A DNA stretch of 64,000 nt from Pseudomonas weihenstephanensis (lineage in GTDB: Bacteria; Pseudomonadota; Gammaproteobacteria; Pseudomonadales; Pseudomonadaceae), in the NCBI RefSeq assembly GCF_001043055.1, contig NZ_JYLF01000003.1, forward strand, positions 372,001-436,000, read 5' to 3'. The notes beneath the pieces were generated by a model. The model saw only the letters and a program-made list of their open reading frames with translations, had not been told where the DNA came from and ran no database searches. This document shows, piece after piece, positions 44,710 to 54,276 of this stretch (position 1 is the first letter of the stretch; each line of letters opens with the position of its first letter). The position numbers and the translations under genes are program-made.

Positions 44710-45728
44710 GTGCAACACGCAGCCCCAAAGTGTCTGAGCGCGTAGCCCCCAAGGCTGCCGACCCACAGCCGTCGAAGAAAAAACACGATGAAGACGACGG
44801 GCCAACCTTTGGCATGTTGTTTCATGCCTGGATCGAAGCGCATCGCGCCAGTCTGCTCGACAGCCTGCGACGTTTGGGCAAGCAGCCGATTGGCAGCTTT
44901 TTCACCTGCCTGGTGATGGCGGTGGCGTTGAGCTTGCCGATGGGCCTGTCGTTGTTGCTCAACAACGTAGAGCGCCTGGGCGGTTCGTGGCAGCGTGCGG
45001 CACAGATTTCGCTGTATTTGCAGATGGACGCCAGTGGTGATCAAGGCGAACAGCTGAGCAATCAGATAAAAGGTATGTCAGGGGTCGCGGACGCTGAGTT
45101 CATCAGCCGCGAAAAAGCCCTCGAAGAGTTCCAGCAGCAGTCAGGGCTGGGCGAAGCGCTTAAAGAGTTGCCGGATAACCCGCTGCCCGGCGTAGTGCTG
45201 GTGACCCCCAATCAGGTTGACAAAGCCACCCTTGAAGCCCTTCGCGAGCGTCTTTCCGAGCTGCCGAAGGTGCAACAGGCGCAACTTGATCTAGTCTGGG
45301 TCGAGCGCCTGGCGGCCATTCTGAAGTTGGGTGATCGTTTTGTGTTCGGTTTGACGGTGTTGTTGGTCTCGGCGCTGTTGCTGGTCATCGGTAACACGAT
45401 TCGCCTGCATATTGAGAACCGCCGAGTCGAAATCGAGGTCACCAAGCTGGTCGGTGGCACTGATAGCTATGTGCGTAGGCCGTTTCTATACATGGGTGCG
45501 CTTTATGGTTTGGGCGCTGGCGTACTTTCGTGGGGCGTTTTGGCCTTTGGCCTGAACTGGCTCAACGACGCGGTTGTGGGGCTTGCCGGGTTGTACGGCA
45601 GTAATTTTGCACTGGCCGGTGTGCCGGTAGCCGATGGTCTGTCTCTCTTGCTTGGTGCGGTGCTGTTAGGGTATATCGGTGCATGGATTGCGGTAGCACG
45701 TCATTTACGTGAGCTTTCACCCAAGTAG
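44706..45728 (+). CDS. ftsX: Cell division permease FtsX
   Basis: 340 residues. A cytoplasmic N-terminal tail rich in Lys/Asp (SKKKHDEDDG), four membrane helices (near 64, 208, 262 and 310) and a periplasmic domain between the first two that contacts hydrolase activators. The tail is longer than in E. coli, a feature shared with pseudomonads. Translationally coupled to ftsE. The conserved EVTKLVGGTDSYVRRPFLYMGALYGLGAG region is present. Confidence 0.94.
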   Translation: MSATRSPKVSERVAPKAADPQPSKKKHDEDDGPTFGMLFHAWIEAHRASLLDSLRRLGKQPIGSFFTCLVMAVALSLPMGLSLLLNNVERLGGSWQRAAQISLYLQMDASGDQGEQLSNQIKGMSGVADAEFISREKALEEFQQQSGLGEALKELPDNPLPGVVLVTPNQVDKATLEALRERLSELPKVQQAQLDLVWVERLAAILKLGDRFVFGLTVLLVSALLLVIGNTIRLHIENRRVEIEVTKLVGGTDSYVRRPFLYMGALYGLGAGVLSWGVLAFGLNWLNDAVVGLAGLYGSNFALAGVPVADGLSLLLGAVLLGYIGAWIAVARHLRELSPK

Positions 45729-45763
45729 TTTCATTTTTACCTGTTGACCTTTTCAGCTTATGT

Positions 45764-45785
45764 GGGAACTTTTTTCGTGGTTCCC
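45764..45785 (+). promoter_or_regulatory. Small stem-loop upstream of rpoH
   Basis: GGGAAC and GTTCCC pair around TTTTTTCGTG in the 112-base gap between ftsX and rpoH. It may belong to the rpoH leader (which in enterics folds over the start) or be a weak ftsX terminator. A TTGACC at 45744-45749 might be a -35 box, but no convincing -10 follows. Confidence 0.35.
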
Positions 45786-45840
45786 GGTCAATTTTCGCAG
45801 TGCTGAACTGCACGAGTTATGTGAGTCGGAGGTTTTTCGT

Positions 45841-46695
45841 ATGACCACTTCTTTGCAACCTGCGTATGCGTTAGTCCCTGGTGCGAACCTTGAGGCCTAC
45901 GTAAACACCGTGAACAGCATTCCACTGCTGACACCGGAGCAGGAGCGTGAACTGGCCGAGAGTCTCTATTATGAGCAGGATCTTGAGGCGGCTCGGCAGA
46001 TGGTGCTCGCCCACCTGCGTTTTGTTGTACACATTGCCCGCAGTTATTCGGGCTATGGTTTGGCACAGGCTGACCTGATCCAGGAAGGTAACGTTGGCCT
46101 GATGAAAGCGGTTAAACGCTTTAACCCTGAAATGGGTGTGCGTCTGGTGTCGTTTGCGGTGCACTGGATCAAAGCCGAAATTCACGAATTCATCCTGCGT
46201 AACTGGCGGATCGTGAAAGTGGCCACCACCAAGGCTCAGCGCAAACTGTTCTTCAACCTGCGCAGCCAGAAAAAACGTTTGGCCTGGCTGAACAACGATG
46301 AAGTGCATCGTGTGGCTGAAAGCCTGGGTGTTGAGCCTCGCGAAGTGCGCGAGATGGAAAGCCGGTTGACGGGCCATGACATGGCGTTCGACCCGGCCGC
46401 CGAAGCTGACGACGACAGTGCGTTCCAGTCGCCAGCCAATTATCTGGAAGACCACCGGTACGACCCGGCGCGTCAACTGGAAGATGCTGACTGGACCGAT
46501 AACTCCACCAGCAACCTGCACGAAGCGTTGGAAGTGCTGGACGACCGCAGCCGCGACATTCTCTATCAGCGCTGGTTGGCTGAAGAGAAAGCCACGCTGC
46601 ATGACCTGGCGCAGAAGTACAACGTGTCTGCCGAGCGTATTCGTCAGCTGGAAAAGAGCGCGATGAACAAGCTCAAACTGTCGATTGCCGCCTAA
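45841..46695 (+). CDS. rpoH: RNA polymerase heat-shock sigma factor (sigma-32)
   Basis: Directs transcription of chaperone and protease genes. 284 residues with sigma region 2 ([36 protein letters not shown]...), the RpoH box [15 protein letters not shown] near 130 that distinguishes heat-shock sigmas, and region 4 helix-turn-helix ([27 protein letters not shown]). GGAGG 8 bases upstream supports the ATG at 45841; an upstream in-frame start is not needed. A strong terminator follows. Confidence 0.96.
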   Translation: MTTSLQPAYALVPGANLEAYVNTVNSIPLLTPEQERELAESLYYEQDLEAARQMVLAHLRFVVHIARSYSGYGLAQADLIQEGNVGLMKAVKRFNPEMGVRLVSFAVHWIKAEIHEFILRNWRIVKVATTKAQRKLFFNLRSQKKRLAWLNNDEVHRVAESLGVEPREVREMESRLTGHDMAFDPAAEADDDSAFQSPANYLEDHRYDPARQLEDADWTDNSTSNLHEALEVLDDRSRDILYQRWLAEEKATLHDLAQKYNVSAERIRQLEKSAMNKLKLSIAA

Positions 46696-46706
46696 ACCGG
46701 CTCGAC

Positions 46707-46739
46707 AAAAAAACGCCCCGATCCTTCGGGGCGTTTTTG
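46707..46739 (+). terminator. Rho-independent terminator of rpoH
   Basis: ACGCCCCG and CGGGGCGT form an 8-bp GC-rich stem around ATCCTT, flanked by A-run and T-run, 17 bases after the rpoH stop. A REP-like sequence (GAGCTGCCGAAGGCGGCGAGCT, near 46757) lies beyond. Confidence 0.93.
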
Positions 46740-46816
46740 TATGCGCAACCGCGCAGGAGCTGCCGAAGGCGGCGAGCTTCAGCGATCATGCTCGGGCCTA
46801 TCCTGTAAGCGCGTGA

Positions 46817-47539
46817 TTACTCAGCCCACGGCGCCTTACGCGAATTATTCAGCGTAGCGAGATAGCTATCGCCCCCCAGCTGGCGCATTTGCTGGCGGAT
46901 CCATGCGGCTCGCGTGCTCACATACGGCGTCGGGTGACTGGCACTCCAGTTGCGCGGATTAGGCAGCACGGCGGCCAGTTGGCTGGCCTGCTGGCGACTC
47001 AAACGTGCAGCGCTTACACCAAAATGATGCTGCGCGGCCGCTTCTGCACCGAACACGCCGTCATCCCACTCAGCGCTGTTGAGGTACACCTCAAGGATTC
47101 GCTGCTTGGGCCACAGCACTTCGATCAATGCCGTAAACCAGGCTTCCAGACCTTTGCGCAGCCAACTGCGGCCCGACCACAAAAACACATTCTTCGACAC
47201 TTGCTGACTGAGGGTACTGGCCCCGCGCAGTGTGCCGCCGCGCTCGTTGTGCACGAAAGCGGCGCGAATGGCGCTGAAATCAAAGCCCCAATGCTCGGCG
47301 AACTTCTGGTCTTCCCCGGCAATCACGGCCACTTTCAACTCGTTGGAGATTTCATCCCAGGGGCGCCAGCTGCGTTGCAAGTCGATGGGCTGGCCATCGA
47401 ACCAAGATTCAACCTTGCGCTCGACCATCAGCGCGGTGCCTGGTGGTGGCACCCAACGAAAGATTAAAACGAGCAACGCGCTGCCCGCTGCGAACCACAG
47501 CAAGGCTTTGAGCAAACGATGAACCAGTAAACGCAGCAT
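46817..47539 (-). CDS. mtgA: Monofunctional biosynthetic peptidoglycan transglycosylase
   Basis: Polymerises lipid II into glycan strands at the inner membrane. 240 residues from 47539: a membrane helix LLKALLWFAAGSALLVLIF near 8-26, then the GT51 domain with the catalytic Glu in VAVIAGEDQKFAEHWGFD and the GASTLSQQVSKNVFLW motif, ending VLPNPRNW. An upstream ATG at 47572 is in frame but overlaps a TATAAT box on the same strand, so that box is more likely the promoter and 47539 (ATG-CTG-CGT) the start. Confidence 0.92.
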   Translation of the reverse strand: MLRLLVHRLLKALLWFAAGSALLVLIFRWVPPPGTALMVERKVESWFDGQPIDLQRSWRPWDEISNELKVAVIAGEDQKFAEHWGFDFSAIRAAFVHNERGGTLRGASTLSQQVSKNVFLWSGRSWLRKGLEAWFTALIEVLWPKQRILEVYLNSAEWDDGVFGAEAAAQHHFGVSAARLSRQQASQLAAVLPNPRNWSASHPTPYVSTRAAWIRQQMRQLGGDSYLATLNNSRKAPWAE

Positions 47540-47616
47540 AGATGGCTTGGCCGAACCCGTTGAGCGGGCCATTATACAGACCCTGCGTCATTCGATGATC
47601 CTGAGGGGAATGTTCC

Positions 47617-47988
47617 ATGTTGCGCGTATTTCTGATGTTGGCTGCCTTCTTTGGTTTTACCGGTGTGGCCTTGGGCGCGTTTGCCGCACATGGCTTGAAG
47701 GGCCGCTTGAGCGAGCAGTACCTGGCCATTTTTCACACCGGCGTGACCTATCAGTTGGTCCATACCCTCGCGATTATCGGTGTAGCGCTGCTCGCGACGC
47801 AGTTGCAAAGCCGTTTGGTGACGTGGGCCGGTATCTGTTTCACGCTGGGGATCGTGTTGTTTTCCGGCAGTTTGTATCTGCTGACCCTGAGCGGTATCAG
47901 CAAGCTGGGCATCATCACACCGATTGGCGGCGTAGCCTTTTTGGCCGGCTGGTTGTGTCTGGGACTGGCCGCCTGGCGCCTGAGCTGA
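47617..47988 (+). CDS. DUF423 inner-membrane protein (YgdD-like)
   Basis: 123 residues with four predicted membrane helices, starting MLRVFLMLAAFFGFTGVALGAFAAHGLKG, the diagnostic opening of the DUF423 family. The TPIGGVAFLAGWLCLGLA end is also typical. Role unknown. Divergent from mtgA with 78 bases between; located just before thiS. Confidence 0.88.
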   Translation: MLRVFLMLAAFFGFTGVALGAFAAHGLKGRLSEQYLAIFHTGVTYQLVHTLAIIGVALLATQLQSRLVTWAGICFTLGIVLFSGSLYLLTLSGISKLGIITPIGGVAFLAGWLCLGLAAWRLS

Positions 47989-48069
47989 ACCTGCAAGATG
48001 AATGGCTTGGGTCGACCTGACGGATCGGGCTAGAATGCTGGCCCCCTAAAAACGAAGGCAGCGTCGCGC

Positions 48070-48270
48070 ATGCGCATTCAGTTGAACGGTGAACCCTTTG
48101 AGCTGCCGGACGGCGAGACCGTCGCGGCCCTTTTGGCGCGGCGCGAGCTGACCGGCCGTCGTGTGGCAGTTGAGCTGAACCTGGACATCGTCCCGCGCAG
48201 CCAGCACGCACAGACCGTTCTCAAAGAGGGTGATCAGGTTGAAGTGGTGCACGCCATCGGTGGCGGCTAG
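48070..48270 (+). CDS. thiS: Thiamine biosynthesis sulfur carrier ThiS
   Basis: Ubiquitin-fold protein of 66 residues that carries sulfur as a C-terminal thiocarboxylate to the thiazole synthase. It begins MRIQLNGEPFEL and ends in the essential Gly-Gly (AIGGG has one extra Gly by end numbering). Followed by thiG after 60 bases. No TPP riboswitch is visible ahead of it. Confidence 0.95.
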   Translation: MRIQLNGEPFELPDGETVAALLARRELTGRRVAVELNLDIVPRSQHAQTVLKEGDQVEVVHAIGGG

Positions 48271-48330
48271 GCGGCGGGCCGACGTTTGACCCCCGCCCCA
48301 CTGAGAACTCACATTCCAAGAGGATTACCG

Positions 48331-49125
48331 ATGAGCAATGTTCGCAGCGACAAGCCGTTTACTTTGGCCGGCCGTACCTACCAATCGCGTTTGCTGGTAG
48401 GCACTGGCAAGTACCGTGACCTTGAAGAAACCCGTTTGGCCATCGAAGCCTCGGGTGCTGAAATCGTCACGGTGGCGGTTCGTCGCACCAACATTGGTCA
48501 GAATCCCGGTGAGCCGAACCTGCTCGATGTGCTGCCGCCCGACCGTTACACCATCCTGCCGAACACGGCCGGTTGCTTTGACGCCATTGAAGCGGTGCGC
48601 ACCTGCCGTTTGGCCCGTGAACTGCTTGACGGCCACAACCTGGTCAAGCTGGAAGTGCTGGCCGACCAGAAGACCCTGTTCCCTAACGTGATCGAAACCC
48701 TCAAGGCCGCCGAAGTGCTGGTCAAGGAAGGGTTTGACGTGATGGTTTACACGAGCGATGACCCGATTATCGCCCGCGAACTGGAAGCCATGGGTTGCGT
48801 GGCTGTCATGCCACTGGCCGGCCTGATCGGCAGCGGTCTGGGCATCTGCAACCCGTACAACCTGCGGGTCATCCTTGAAGAAGCAAAAATTCCGGTGTTG
48901 GTGGACGCGGGCGTAGGCACAGCCTCCGACGCGACAATCGCCATGGAAATGGGCTGCGAAGCGGTGCTGATGAACTCGGCCATCGCCAATGCCCAGCACC
49001 CGATCATCATGGCTCAAGCCATGAAGTACGCCATTGAGGCGGGTCGTTTGGCCTATCTGGCCGGGCGCATGCCGAAAAAACTCTATGCCAGCGCCTCCTC
49101 GCCGCTGGATGGTCTGATCAAGTAA
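48331..49125 (+). CDS. thiG: Thiazole synthase
   Basis: Makes the thiazole phosphate of thiamine from 1-deoxyxylulose-5-phosphate, dehydroglycine and ThiS thiocarboxylate. TIM-barrel protein of 264 residues with [34 protein letters not shown] at the start, the Schiff-base Lys in LVKLEVL, and [26 protein letters not shown] near the phosphate site. AGAGGA before the ATG at 48331 supports the start. Confidence 0.96.
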   Translation: MSNVRSDKPFTLAGRTYQSRLLVGTGKYRDLEETRLAIEASGAEIVTVAVRRTNIGQNPGEPNLLDVLPPDRYTILPNTAGCFDAIEAVRTCRLARELLDGHNLVKLEVLADQKTLFPNVIETLKAAEVLVKEGFDVMVYTSDDPIIARELEAMGCVAVMPLAGLIGSGLGICNPYNLRVILEEAKIPVLVDAGVGTASDATIAMEMGCEAVLMNSAIANAQHPIIMAQAMKYAIEAGRLAYLAGRMPKKLYASASSPLDGLIK

Positions 49126-49134
49126 GAGCCCCTG

Positions 49135-49857
49135 ATGACTGAACCACTCGATACCCCAACCCCGGAAGAAGGCGAAGATCGCCAGCACCGTCGCATCAAG
49201 AGCTTCGTGATGCGTGCCGGGCGCATGACCGAAGGCCAGCAACGTGGCCTCGATCAAGGCACGCCGCTGTATGTATTGCCGTTGGCCGATGCGCCGGTGG
49301 ATTACGACCAAGTGTTCGGTCGTTCTGCGCCGCGCACGCTGGAAATCGGCTTTGGCATGGGTCACTCCCTGCTGGAAATGGCTGCTGCTTCGCCTGAGCA
49401 AGACTTCATTGGGGTCGAGGTTCACCGTCCGGGCGTGGGCGCACTGCTCAATGGCGTGTTGACCCAGGGCCTGACCAACTTGCGCGTCTACGACTGTGAC
49501 GCCATCGAAGTGCTGACCCGTTGCGTGGCCGATAACAGCCTTGATCGTCTGCTGTTGTTCTTCCCGGACCCGTGGCACAAGAGCCGTCACCACAAGCGCC
49601 GCATCGTACAAGCGTCGTTTGCCGAACTGGTGCGTTCCAAACTCAAGGTCGGCGGTGTACTGCACATGGCCACTGACTGGGAACCTTACGCCGAGTACAT
49701 GCTGGAGGTGATGAACGTGGCGCCGGGTTATCGCAACCTGGCTGAAGACGGCCTCTGCGTGCCACGTCCTGCCGAGCGCCCGATCACCAAGTTCGAGCGT
49801 CGTGGCGAACGTCTTGGGCATGGCGTGTGGGACTTGAAGTTCGAAAAACTGGCCTAA
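49135..49857 (+). CDS. trmB: tRNA (guanine-46-N7) methyltransferase
   Basis: Methylates G46 in the variable loop of several tRNAs. 240 residues with the SAM motif [15 protein letters not shown] near 68, [12 protein letters not shown], and the family hallmark [15 protein letters not shown] near 145. Follows thiG by 9 bases, so it is cotranscribed; the ribosome binding site is weak. A terminator follows directly. Confidence 0.96.
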   Translation: MTEPLDTPTPEEGEDRQHRRIKSFVMRAGRMTEGQQRGLDQGTPLYVLPLADAPVDYDQVFGRSAPRTLEIGFGMGHSLLEMAAASPEQDFIGVEVHRPGVGALLNGVLTQGLTNLRVYDCDAIEVLTRCVADNSLDRLLLFFPDPWHKSRHHKRRIVQASFAELVRSKLKVGGVLHMATDWEPYAEYMLEVMNVAPGYRNLAEDGLCVPRPAERPITKFERRGERLGHGVWDLKFEKLA

Positions 49858-49870
49858 GCCGTTTTCAATG

Positions 49871-49894
49871 ACCGGCCTCAGCCCTGAGGCCGGT
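49871..49894 (+). terminator. Terminator after trmB
   Basis: ACCGGCCTCA and TGAGGCCGGT form a perfect 10-bp stem with a GCCC loop, then TTCTTT. It lies between trmB and the convergent acyltransferase gene. Confidence 0.9.
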
Positions 49895-49922
49895 TTCTTT
49901 GCGCGACGTCCGTCGCCTTGCA

Positions 49923-50894
49923 CTACAAAACAAACCTCACACGCTTACTCAGCGCAATCAGCAAGGGTGCCGCGACCAGCGCCAGGCCGATGACCAGCAG
50001 TGCAAGCAGATTGCCGTAGGCCATACCCGCTGCCAGGGCGCTCACAATAAACAGTGGATGAATGTAGTACACCGCCGAGGACACCTTGGCCGGTACGTGG
50101 CTGGTCGACGCCCTGAAGTACACACACGCCAGCATGAACAGCGCAGGAGTGAGGATGGGCAGCGAGAACATAAAGTCGAAGTACAGCTGTGGATTGGCCC
50201 GCAGCGAGTAGTTTGTGTACGATTCGGCCAGCATCAACGCAGTGCCGGATACCAGCCAGATCCACACCGCAGGGCGTGTAACGGTCTGGGTGATTTTATG
50301 CTTGGCAAACACGAAACCCAGGCACATGAACGGGAAGCCCATAAACAGGAAGTTGCGCGCGGCGTAATCGTTTTGATTGAAGTGTTGTAAGAAAGGGTTG
50401 GGCAGCACGTAGTAAACGCGCATGTATTGGAGCGTCAGACCGATCAGGTAGGCGATCAGCGCTAACGTGATCAGCCGCTGGGTTGGCGCGTTTCGCAGGG
50501 CATACAGAATCAAGCCGCCGCCGAGCATGCCCACCAGATACCAGAGGTGGAAATAACCGATCAGCAAAGACTTCACCACGCCCAGCACGCCTTTGAGACT
50601 GCCCAGCGTGGCCGTATCGACGTAAAACGGGCTGTAAATCAGCATCCAGAACAGGTACATCCACAGCCCGCGCTTGAACCACTTGCTGAAGGAATGGCCT
50701 TCGCTGAGGGTGTGGAACAGGTAATACCCGTTGATGATGAAAAAAACCGGCACCGCGACCCGAAACAGCCCGTTGCCCAGCATGTAACCGATGGCCGTGT
50801 CATTGCCGCCGAAGACCTTGCAGTGCAATGCGACGACACAAATCGCCAGCACCACCTTTAGCGCATCGAGATTGCCATTCAAAACCTTCGGCAT
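49923..50894 (-). CDS. Acyltransferase-3 family membrane protein
   Basis: 323 residues, about ten membrane helices, of the OafA/OpgC-like acyltransferase family (PF01757). Its opening LDALKVVLAICVVALHC contains the conserved His of this family, and RVAVPVFFIINGYYLF is the second conserved region. Members add acetyl or other acyl groups to sugars of surface polysaccharides. No polysaccharide genes are adjacent, so the target is unknown. A GT-rich REP-like palindrome precedes it. Confidence 0.85.
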   Translation of the reverse strand: MPKVLNGNLDALKVVLAICVVALHCKVFGGNDTAIGYMLGNGLFRVAVPVFFIINGYYLFHTLSEGHSFSKWFKRGLWMYLFWMLIYSPFYVDTATLGSLKGVLGVVKSLLIGYFHLWYLVGMLGGGLILYALRNAPTQRLITLALIAYLIGLTLQYMRVYYVLPNPFLQHFNQNDYAARNFLFMGFPFMCLGFVFAKHKITQTVTRPAVWIWLVSGTALMLAESYTNYSLRANPQLYFDFMFSLPILTPALFMLACVYFRASTSHVPAKVSSAVYYIHPLFIVSALAAGMAYGNLLALLVIGLALVAAPLLIALSKRVRFVL

Positions 50895-50939
50895 GGGCGG
50901 TGCTCACAGTAAGCGATACCCAAGCGTAGCCCACAATTT

Positions 50940-51037
50940 GTAGCCGCTGGCGCAGCGATCAAAAATGCTGAGGCCACGGTTTTAGCAAGTGGAATGAATA
51001 CGTTGGCTCAACGCCGCCTTCGGCTGCTGCTACAGGT
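50940..51037. repeat. REP-like palindromic segment
   Basis: GTAGCCGCTGGCGCAGCGATC at the left (about 50940-50960) and GCCGCCTTCGGCTGCTGCTAC at the right (about 51017-51037) face each other, an arrangement of paired extragenic palindromes. It fills the gap between the acyltransferase and DUF3392 genes; no gene is seen. Confidence 0.6.
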
Positions 51038-51048
51038 AACAGGCGAAA

Positions 51049-51372
51049 TTAACGGCGGTCTGCAACTACACCAATCAGCACCAGCACCACGAGCAATACG
51101 GGCGCCAAACTGTAGTTGTTGAATTGGCTCAGTCCGCGCTCCACCCAGGGGGTCGCGTAGATTAATGCAGCGCCGCTGCCCACCAGGCACAGCAAGGCCA
51201 TCAAGGGGACGCGCAGTGCGCCGGCGATGCTGCCCAGACGCTGCTCGACCCAGCCCTTGAAGTCCGCCCCAAACAACACCAGCAAACAGCCAATCAACGC
51301 CAGAGAGATGTCTGAAAGATGGCTGCGGCTCCAGCGCGATACTGTGGCAAGCAGGTCGAGTACCAAGTCCAT
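51049..51372 (-). CDS. DUF3392 membrane protein
   Basis: 107 residues with three hydrophobic helices (near 23-40, 55-72 and 85-103), beginning MDLVLDLLATVSRWSRSHLSDI, the pattern of the DUF3392 family. Role unknown. It follows hemW by 10 bases and ends the rdgB-hemW operon. Confidence 0.82.
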   Translation of the reverse strand: MDLVLDLLATVSRWSRSHLSDISLALIGCLLVLFGADFKGWVEQRLGSIAGALRVPLMALLCLVGSGAALIYATPWVERGLSQFNNYSLAPVLLVVLVLIGVVADRR

Positions 51373-51381
51373 TCGATTTCC

Positions 51382-52596
51382 TTAGGTCAAAAAGTGCTGC
51401 AACAGGTCATTGAGAAACAATTGGCCGCGGGCAGTCGCCGCCAGGCGTGTCGGTTCGACCTGCAATAAGCCACTTTGTTCGGCGGCTTCTCGCCCTGTTT
51501 TCAAGCTCTCGAGGGGCAGGCCGGTGCGCTGCGGGTAAAGCTCTGAATCTACGCCGTCCGTCAGGCGCAAGGCGTTCATTAGAAACTCAAACGGTAGCTC
51601 TTCGGCAGTCAGGGTTTTCTCCCCGGCCTGGAAGTTTTTGGCCGGATTGAGGTAGTCCTTTGGCAGACGGGTTTTCCATGTGCGTACGATACGACCATCG
51701 GGATGGCTCAACTTGCCGTGGGCACCGGCACCAATGCCGATGAAGTCGCCAAAGCTCCAGTAGTTGAGGTTGTGCCGCGCGGGGCGGTTGGGCAACGCGT
51801 ATGCGGACACTTCGTATTGCGCGTAGCCGTGCTCGGCGAGCAGGGCTTGCCCGGCTTCTTGAATGTCCCACAACGTGTCGTCTTCCGGCAGCGTGGGCGG
51901 CTGGTTCCAGAACACGGTGTTGGGTTCGAGCGTCAGTTGATACCACGACAGGTGGGTCGGCTTCAGGGCGATGGCCTGGCGCAGATCGCTCAGGGCATCG
52001 TCCAGCGACTGATCGGGCAAGCCATGCATCAAGTCCAGGTTGAAGTTGTCAAAACCGGCCTGACGCGCCATGCCAGCGGCGCGTACGGCTTCGTCGCCGT
52101 TATGGATGCGGCCTAACGCCTTGAGTTTCTCTTGCTGAAAACTCTGGATGCCGATCGACAGGCGATTGATCCCCAATTTGCGGTACGCCACGAACTTTTC
52201 TTGCTCGAACGTGCCGGGGTTGGCTTCCAGGGTGATTTCAATGTCGCTGGCAAAAGGAATGCGCGCTTCAACCCCCGCGAGCAGGCGACCCAGCGAGGCA
52301 GCACTGAACAGGCTCGGCGTGCCGCCGCCAAAGAAGATCGAGCTCAGCTCACGGCCATACACTGCGTGCAGGTCCTGGTCCAGATCGGCGATCAGGGCGT
52401 CGACGTATTCGTCTTCGGGCAGCACAGGGCTGGCGGTGTGGGAGTTGAAGTCGCAATACGGGCATTTACGCACGCACCACGGGATATGGATGTACAGCGA
52501 CAAGGGAGGCAATGGGCTCAGCGGCGCGCGTGGCGCCTGCTGGGTAAAGCCAGCCGCACCCAGATAGAGCGGCTGTGGCGGTGTGTCGTGGGTCAT
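51382..52596 (-). CDS. hemW: Haem chaperone HemW (radical-SAM family)
   Basis: 404 residues with the radical-SAM motif CVRKCPYC (C-x3-C-x2-C, near 41) preceded by [20 protein letters not shown] near 88, and the C-terminal HemN-like domain. HemW delivers haem to membrane proteins and is not a coproporphyrinogen oxidase, from which it is told by the motif form lacking the further Cys (CPYC followed by DF, not CxxC-xC). The start overlaps the rdgB stop by 4 bases (ATGA). Confidence 0.93.
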   Translation of the reverse strand: MTHDTPPQPLYLGAAGFTQQAPRAPLSPLPPLSLYIHIPWCVRKCPYCDFNSHTASPVLPEDEYVDALIADLDQDLHAVYGRELSSIFFGGGTPSLFSAASLGRLLAGVEARIPFASDIEITLEANPGTFEQEKFVAYRKLGINRLSIGIQSFQQEKLKALGRIHNGDEAVRAAGMARQAGFDNFNLDLMHGLPDQSLDDALSDLRQAIALKPTHLSWYQLTLEPNTVFWNQPPTLPEDDTLWDIQEAGQALLAEHGYAQYEVSAYALPNRPARHNLNYWSFGDFIGIGAGAHGKLSHPDGRIVRTWKTRLPKDYLNPAKNFQAGEKTLTAEELPFEFLMNALRLTDGVDSELYPQRTGLPLESLKTGREAAEQSGLLQVEPTRLAATARGQLFLNDLLQHFLT

Positions 52597-53189
52597 TTGA
52601 GGCCCAAACGCTGGCGCAGCAAGACCATGGCGCGAGCGCGGTGGCTCAGTTGGTTTTTTTCTGTCGGGCTGAGTTCAGCGCTGGAGCAGTTACGTTCAGG
52701 CACCCAGAACAACGGGTCGTAGCCAAAGCCGTGTTGGCCACTGGCGGCGGGCAGGATACGCCCGTGCCACAAGCCTTCGCAGATGATTGGCAAAGGGTCG
52801 TCGGCGTGGCGCACCAACGCCAGCACGCACACAAACTGTGCGCCGCGCTCGGCGTCGGGCACGTCTTTGAGGGCATCGAGCAGTTTGGCGTTGTTCGCCG
52901 CATCGCCTTGGCCATCAGCGTAGCGGGCCGAGTAAATGCCCGGTGCGCCACCCAGAAAGTCCACGGCCAGCCCCGAGTCGTCAGCCAAGGCTGGCAAACC
53001 CGAAATTCGCGCCGCGTTACGGGCTTTTAAAATCGCGTTCTCAACAAACGACAAGCCGGTTTCATCCGGCTCGACGCTGCTGAATTCTCCAATCGAGCGC
53101 AACTGCACCGACTCGCCGAGCATGGCCTGAAGTTCTTTGAGTTTGCCCGCGTTGTGGCTTGCGAGTACCAGTTGCGTGAAGTTCATCAT
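52593..53189 (-). CDS. rdgB: XTP/dITP diphosphatase
   Basis: Removes non-canonical purine triphosphates from the nucleotide pool. 198 residues with [18 protein letters not shown] at the start, [24 protein letters not shown] near 67 and the C-terminal SHRARAM. A second ATG one codon later (53186) is equally likely. The stop of the upstream DUF4426 gene overlaps its start, so the two are coupled. Confidence 0.95.
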   Translation of the reverse strand: MMNFTQLVLASHNAGKLKELQAMLGESVQLRSIGEFSSVEPDETGLSFVENAILKARNAARISGLPALADDSGLAVDFLGGAPGIYSARYADGQGDAANNAKLLDALKDVPDAERGAQFVCVLALVRHADDPLPIICEGLWHGRILPAASGQHGFGYDPLFWVPERNCSSAELSPTEKNQLSHRARAMVLLRQRLGLK

Positions 53190-53623
53190 TCGATTGGAGC
53201 GACCATTTGAGTAAATTCGATTGTTTCAGACGTGGCTCCGGGAGCTTTTACGTCCACTTTGAAGGTGAAAGTCTGCGGGCCTTTGACCGGGAATTGAGCG
53301 AGATAGTTGATTTCGCCGTTTTTGCCGACTTGACGAAAACTCAACGGGGTTGCTTTTTCATCCCCGGTTTTTACGCTGCCCTGCACATTGGCGGCAATAT
53401 TGTTGCCCGCCTTGTTCACGGTGATATTCAACACGGCATTCTGTTTGCTGCGCATGACTCCTACCGTGTTGGCGATGTCGGGCGTCAGAAAAGTAGACGG
53501 GATGGCGTTGTAGTACACCGTGGTATCGCCAAATGTCTTCTGGCGTTGGACGCCTGTTTGGTCGGCGGCCAGCGCGTTCGCGCCCAAACACATTGAAAGC
53601 AGTAGTAATCCAATACGACCCAT
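53186..53623 (-). CDS. DUF4426 periplasmic protein
   Basis: 145 residues from the ATG at 53623 (AGGAG upstream), with a signal peptide [22 protein letters not shown]. The mature part is a beta-rich domain with [10 protein letters not shown], as in the DUF4426 family found between metW and rdgB in pseudomonads. Role unknown. Confidence 0.85.
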   Translation of the reverse strand: MGRIGLLLLSMCLGANALAADQTGVQRQKTFGDTTVYYNAIPSTFLTPDIANTVGVMRSKQNAVLNITVNKAGNNIAANVQGSVKTGDEKATPLSFRQVGKNGEINYLAQFPVKGPQTFTFKVDVKAPGATSETIEFTQMVAPIE

Positions 53624-53648
53624 GGTCTTTCTCCTTTGAGCGAACCTG

Positions 53649-54269
53649 TTAAACCGCGACTTTGTGATCCTGAAGGCCAGGACTGCTGACACGATAAATG
53701 CCAATCTCGCCTAACAGGTTAGGCCATAACTTACTCGCCCACCCATGCCGGTGTTGTTGATCCACGGCAAGACGGTTGATGACCTGCGCTTCGCGTTCAC
53801 GGCACAGCGCCTCGAAGTCTTCAAAGGTGCAAAAGTGAATGTTGGGCGTGTTGTACCAGGTGTACGGCAAAAACTCGGACACCGGCATGCGGCCTTTGCT
53901 GGCCAGGTACCAGCGGCAGCGCCAGTGGCCGAAGTTGGGGAAGGTGATGATGCATTGGCGGCCGACGCGCAACATTTCGTCGAGGATCCGGTCGGGGTAA
54001 TGCACCGCTTGCAGCGCCTGGGTCATGACCACGATGTCAAAGCTGTTGCTGGCAAAGTTGCCCAGCCCTTTGTCGAGGTCTTGCTCGATAACGTTAATGC
54101 CTTTGGCCACGCACTCGGCAATGTTGTCCGGGTCGTTTTCAAGGCCGTAGCCGGTGACTTGCTTGTTGTCGCGCAGCCAGCTCAGCAGTTCGCCATCACC
54201 ACAACCGAGGTCGAGCACGCGGCTGCCGGCGGGGATCCAGTCTTGGATGATTTCCAGGTCGGCTCTCAT
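53649..54269 (-). CDS. metW: Methionine biosynthesis protein MetW
   Basis: 206 residues, a Rossmann-fold methyltransferase-like protein with VLDLGCGDGELLSWL (near 19) and VVMTQALQAVHYPDRILDEMLRVG. MetW works with MetX; as I recall, MetX of this group needs MetW for full activity. It starts 7 bases after the metX stop. Confidence 0.93.
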   Translation of the reverse strand: MRADLEIIQDWIPAGSRVLDLGCGDGELLSWLRDNKQVTGYGLENDPDNIAECVAKGINVIEQDLDKGLGNFASNSFDIVVMTQALQAVHYPDRILDEMLRVGRQCIITFPNFGHWRCRWYLASKGRMPVSEFLPYTWYNTPNIHFCTFEDFEALCREREAQVINRLAVDQQHRHGWASKLWPNLLGEIGIYRVSSPGLQDHKVAV

Positions 54270-54276
54270 GGCGTTC

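Noticed and set aside
48000..48069. TPP riboswitch ahead of thiS
   Set aside because: The gap from the DUF423 gene is too short and lacks the CTGAGA-type core of TPP riboswitches.
48325..49923. 532-codon open frame opposite thiG and trmB
   Set aside because: Both plus-strand genes are unmistakable; the mirror frame has no recognisable domain.
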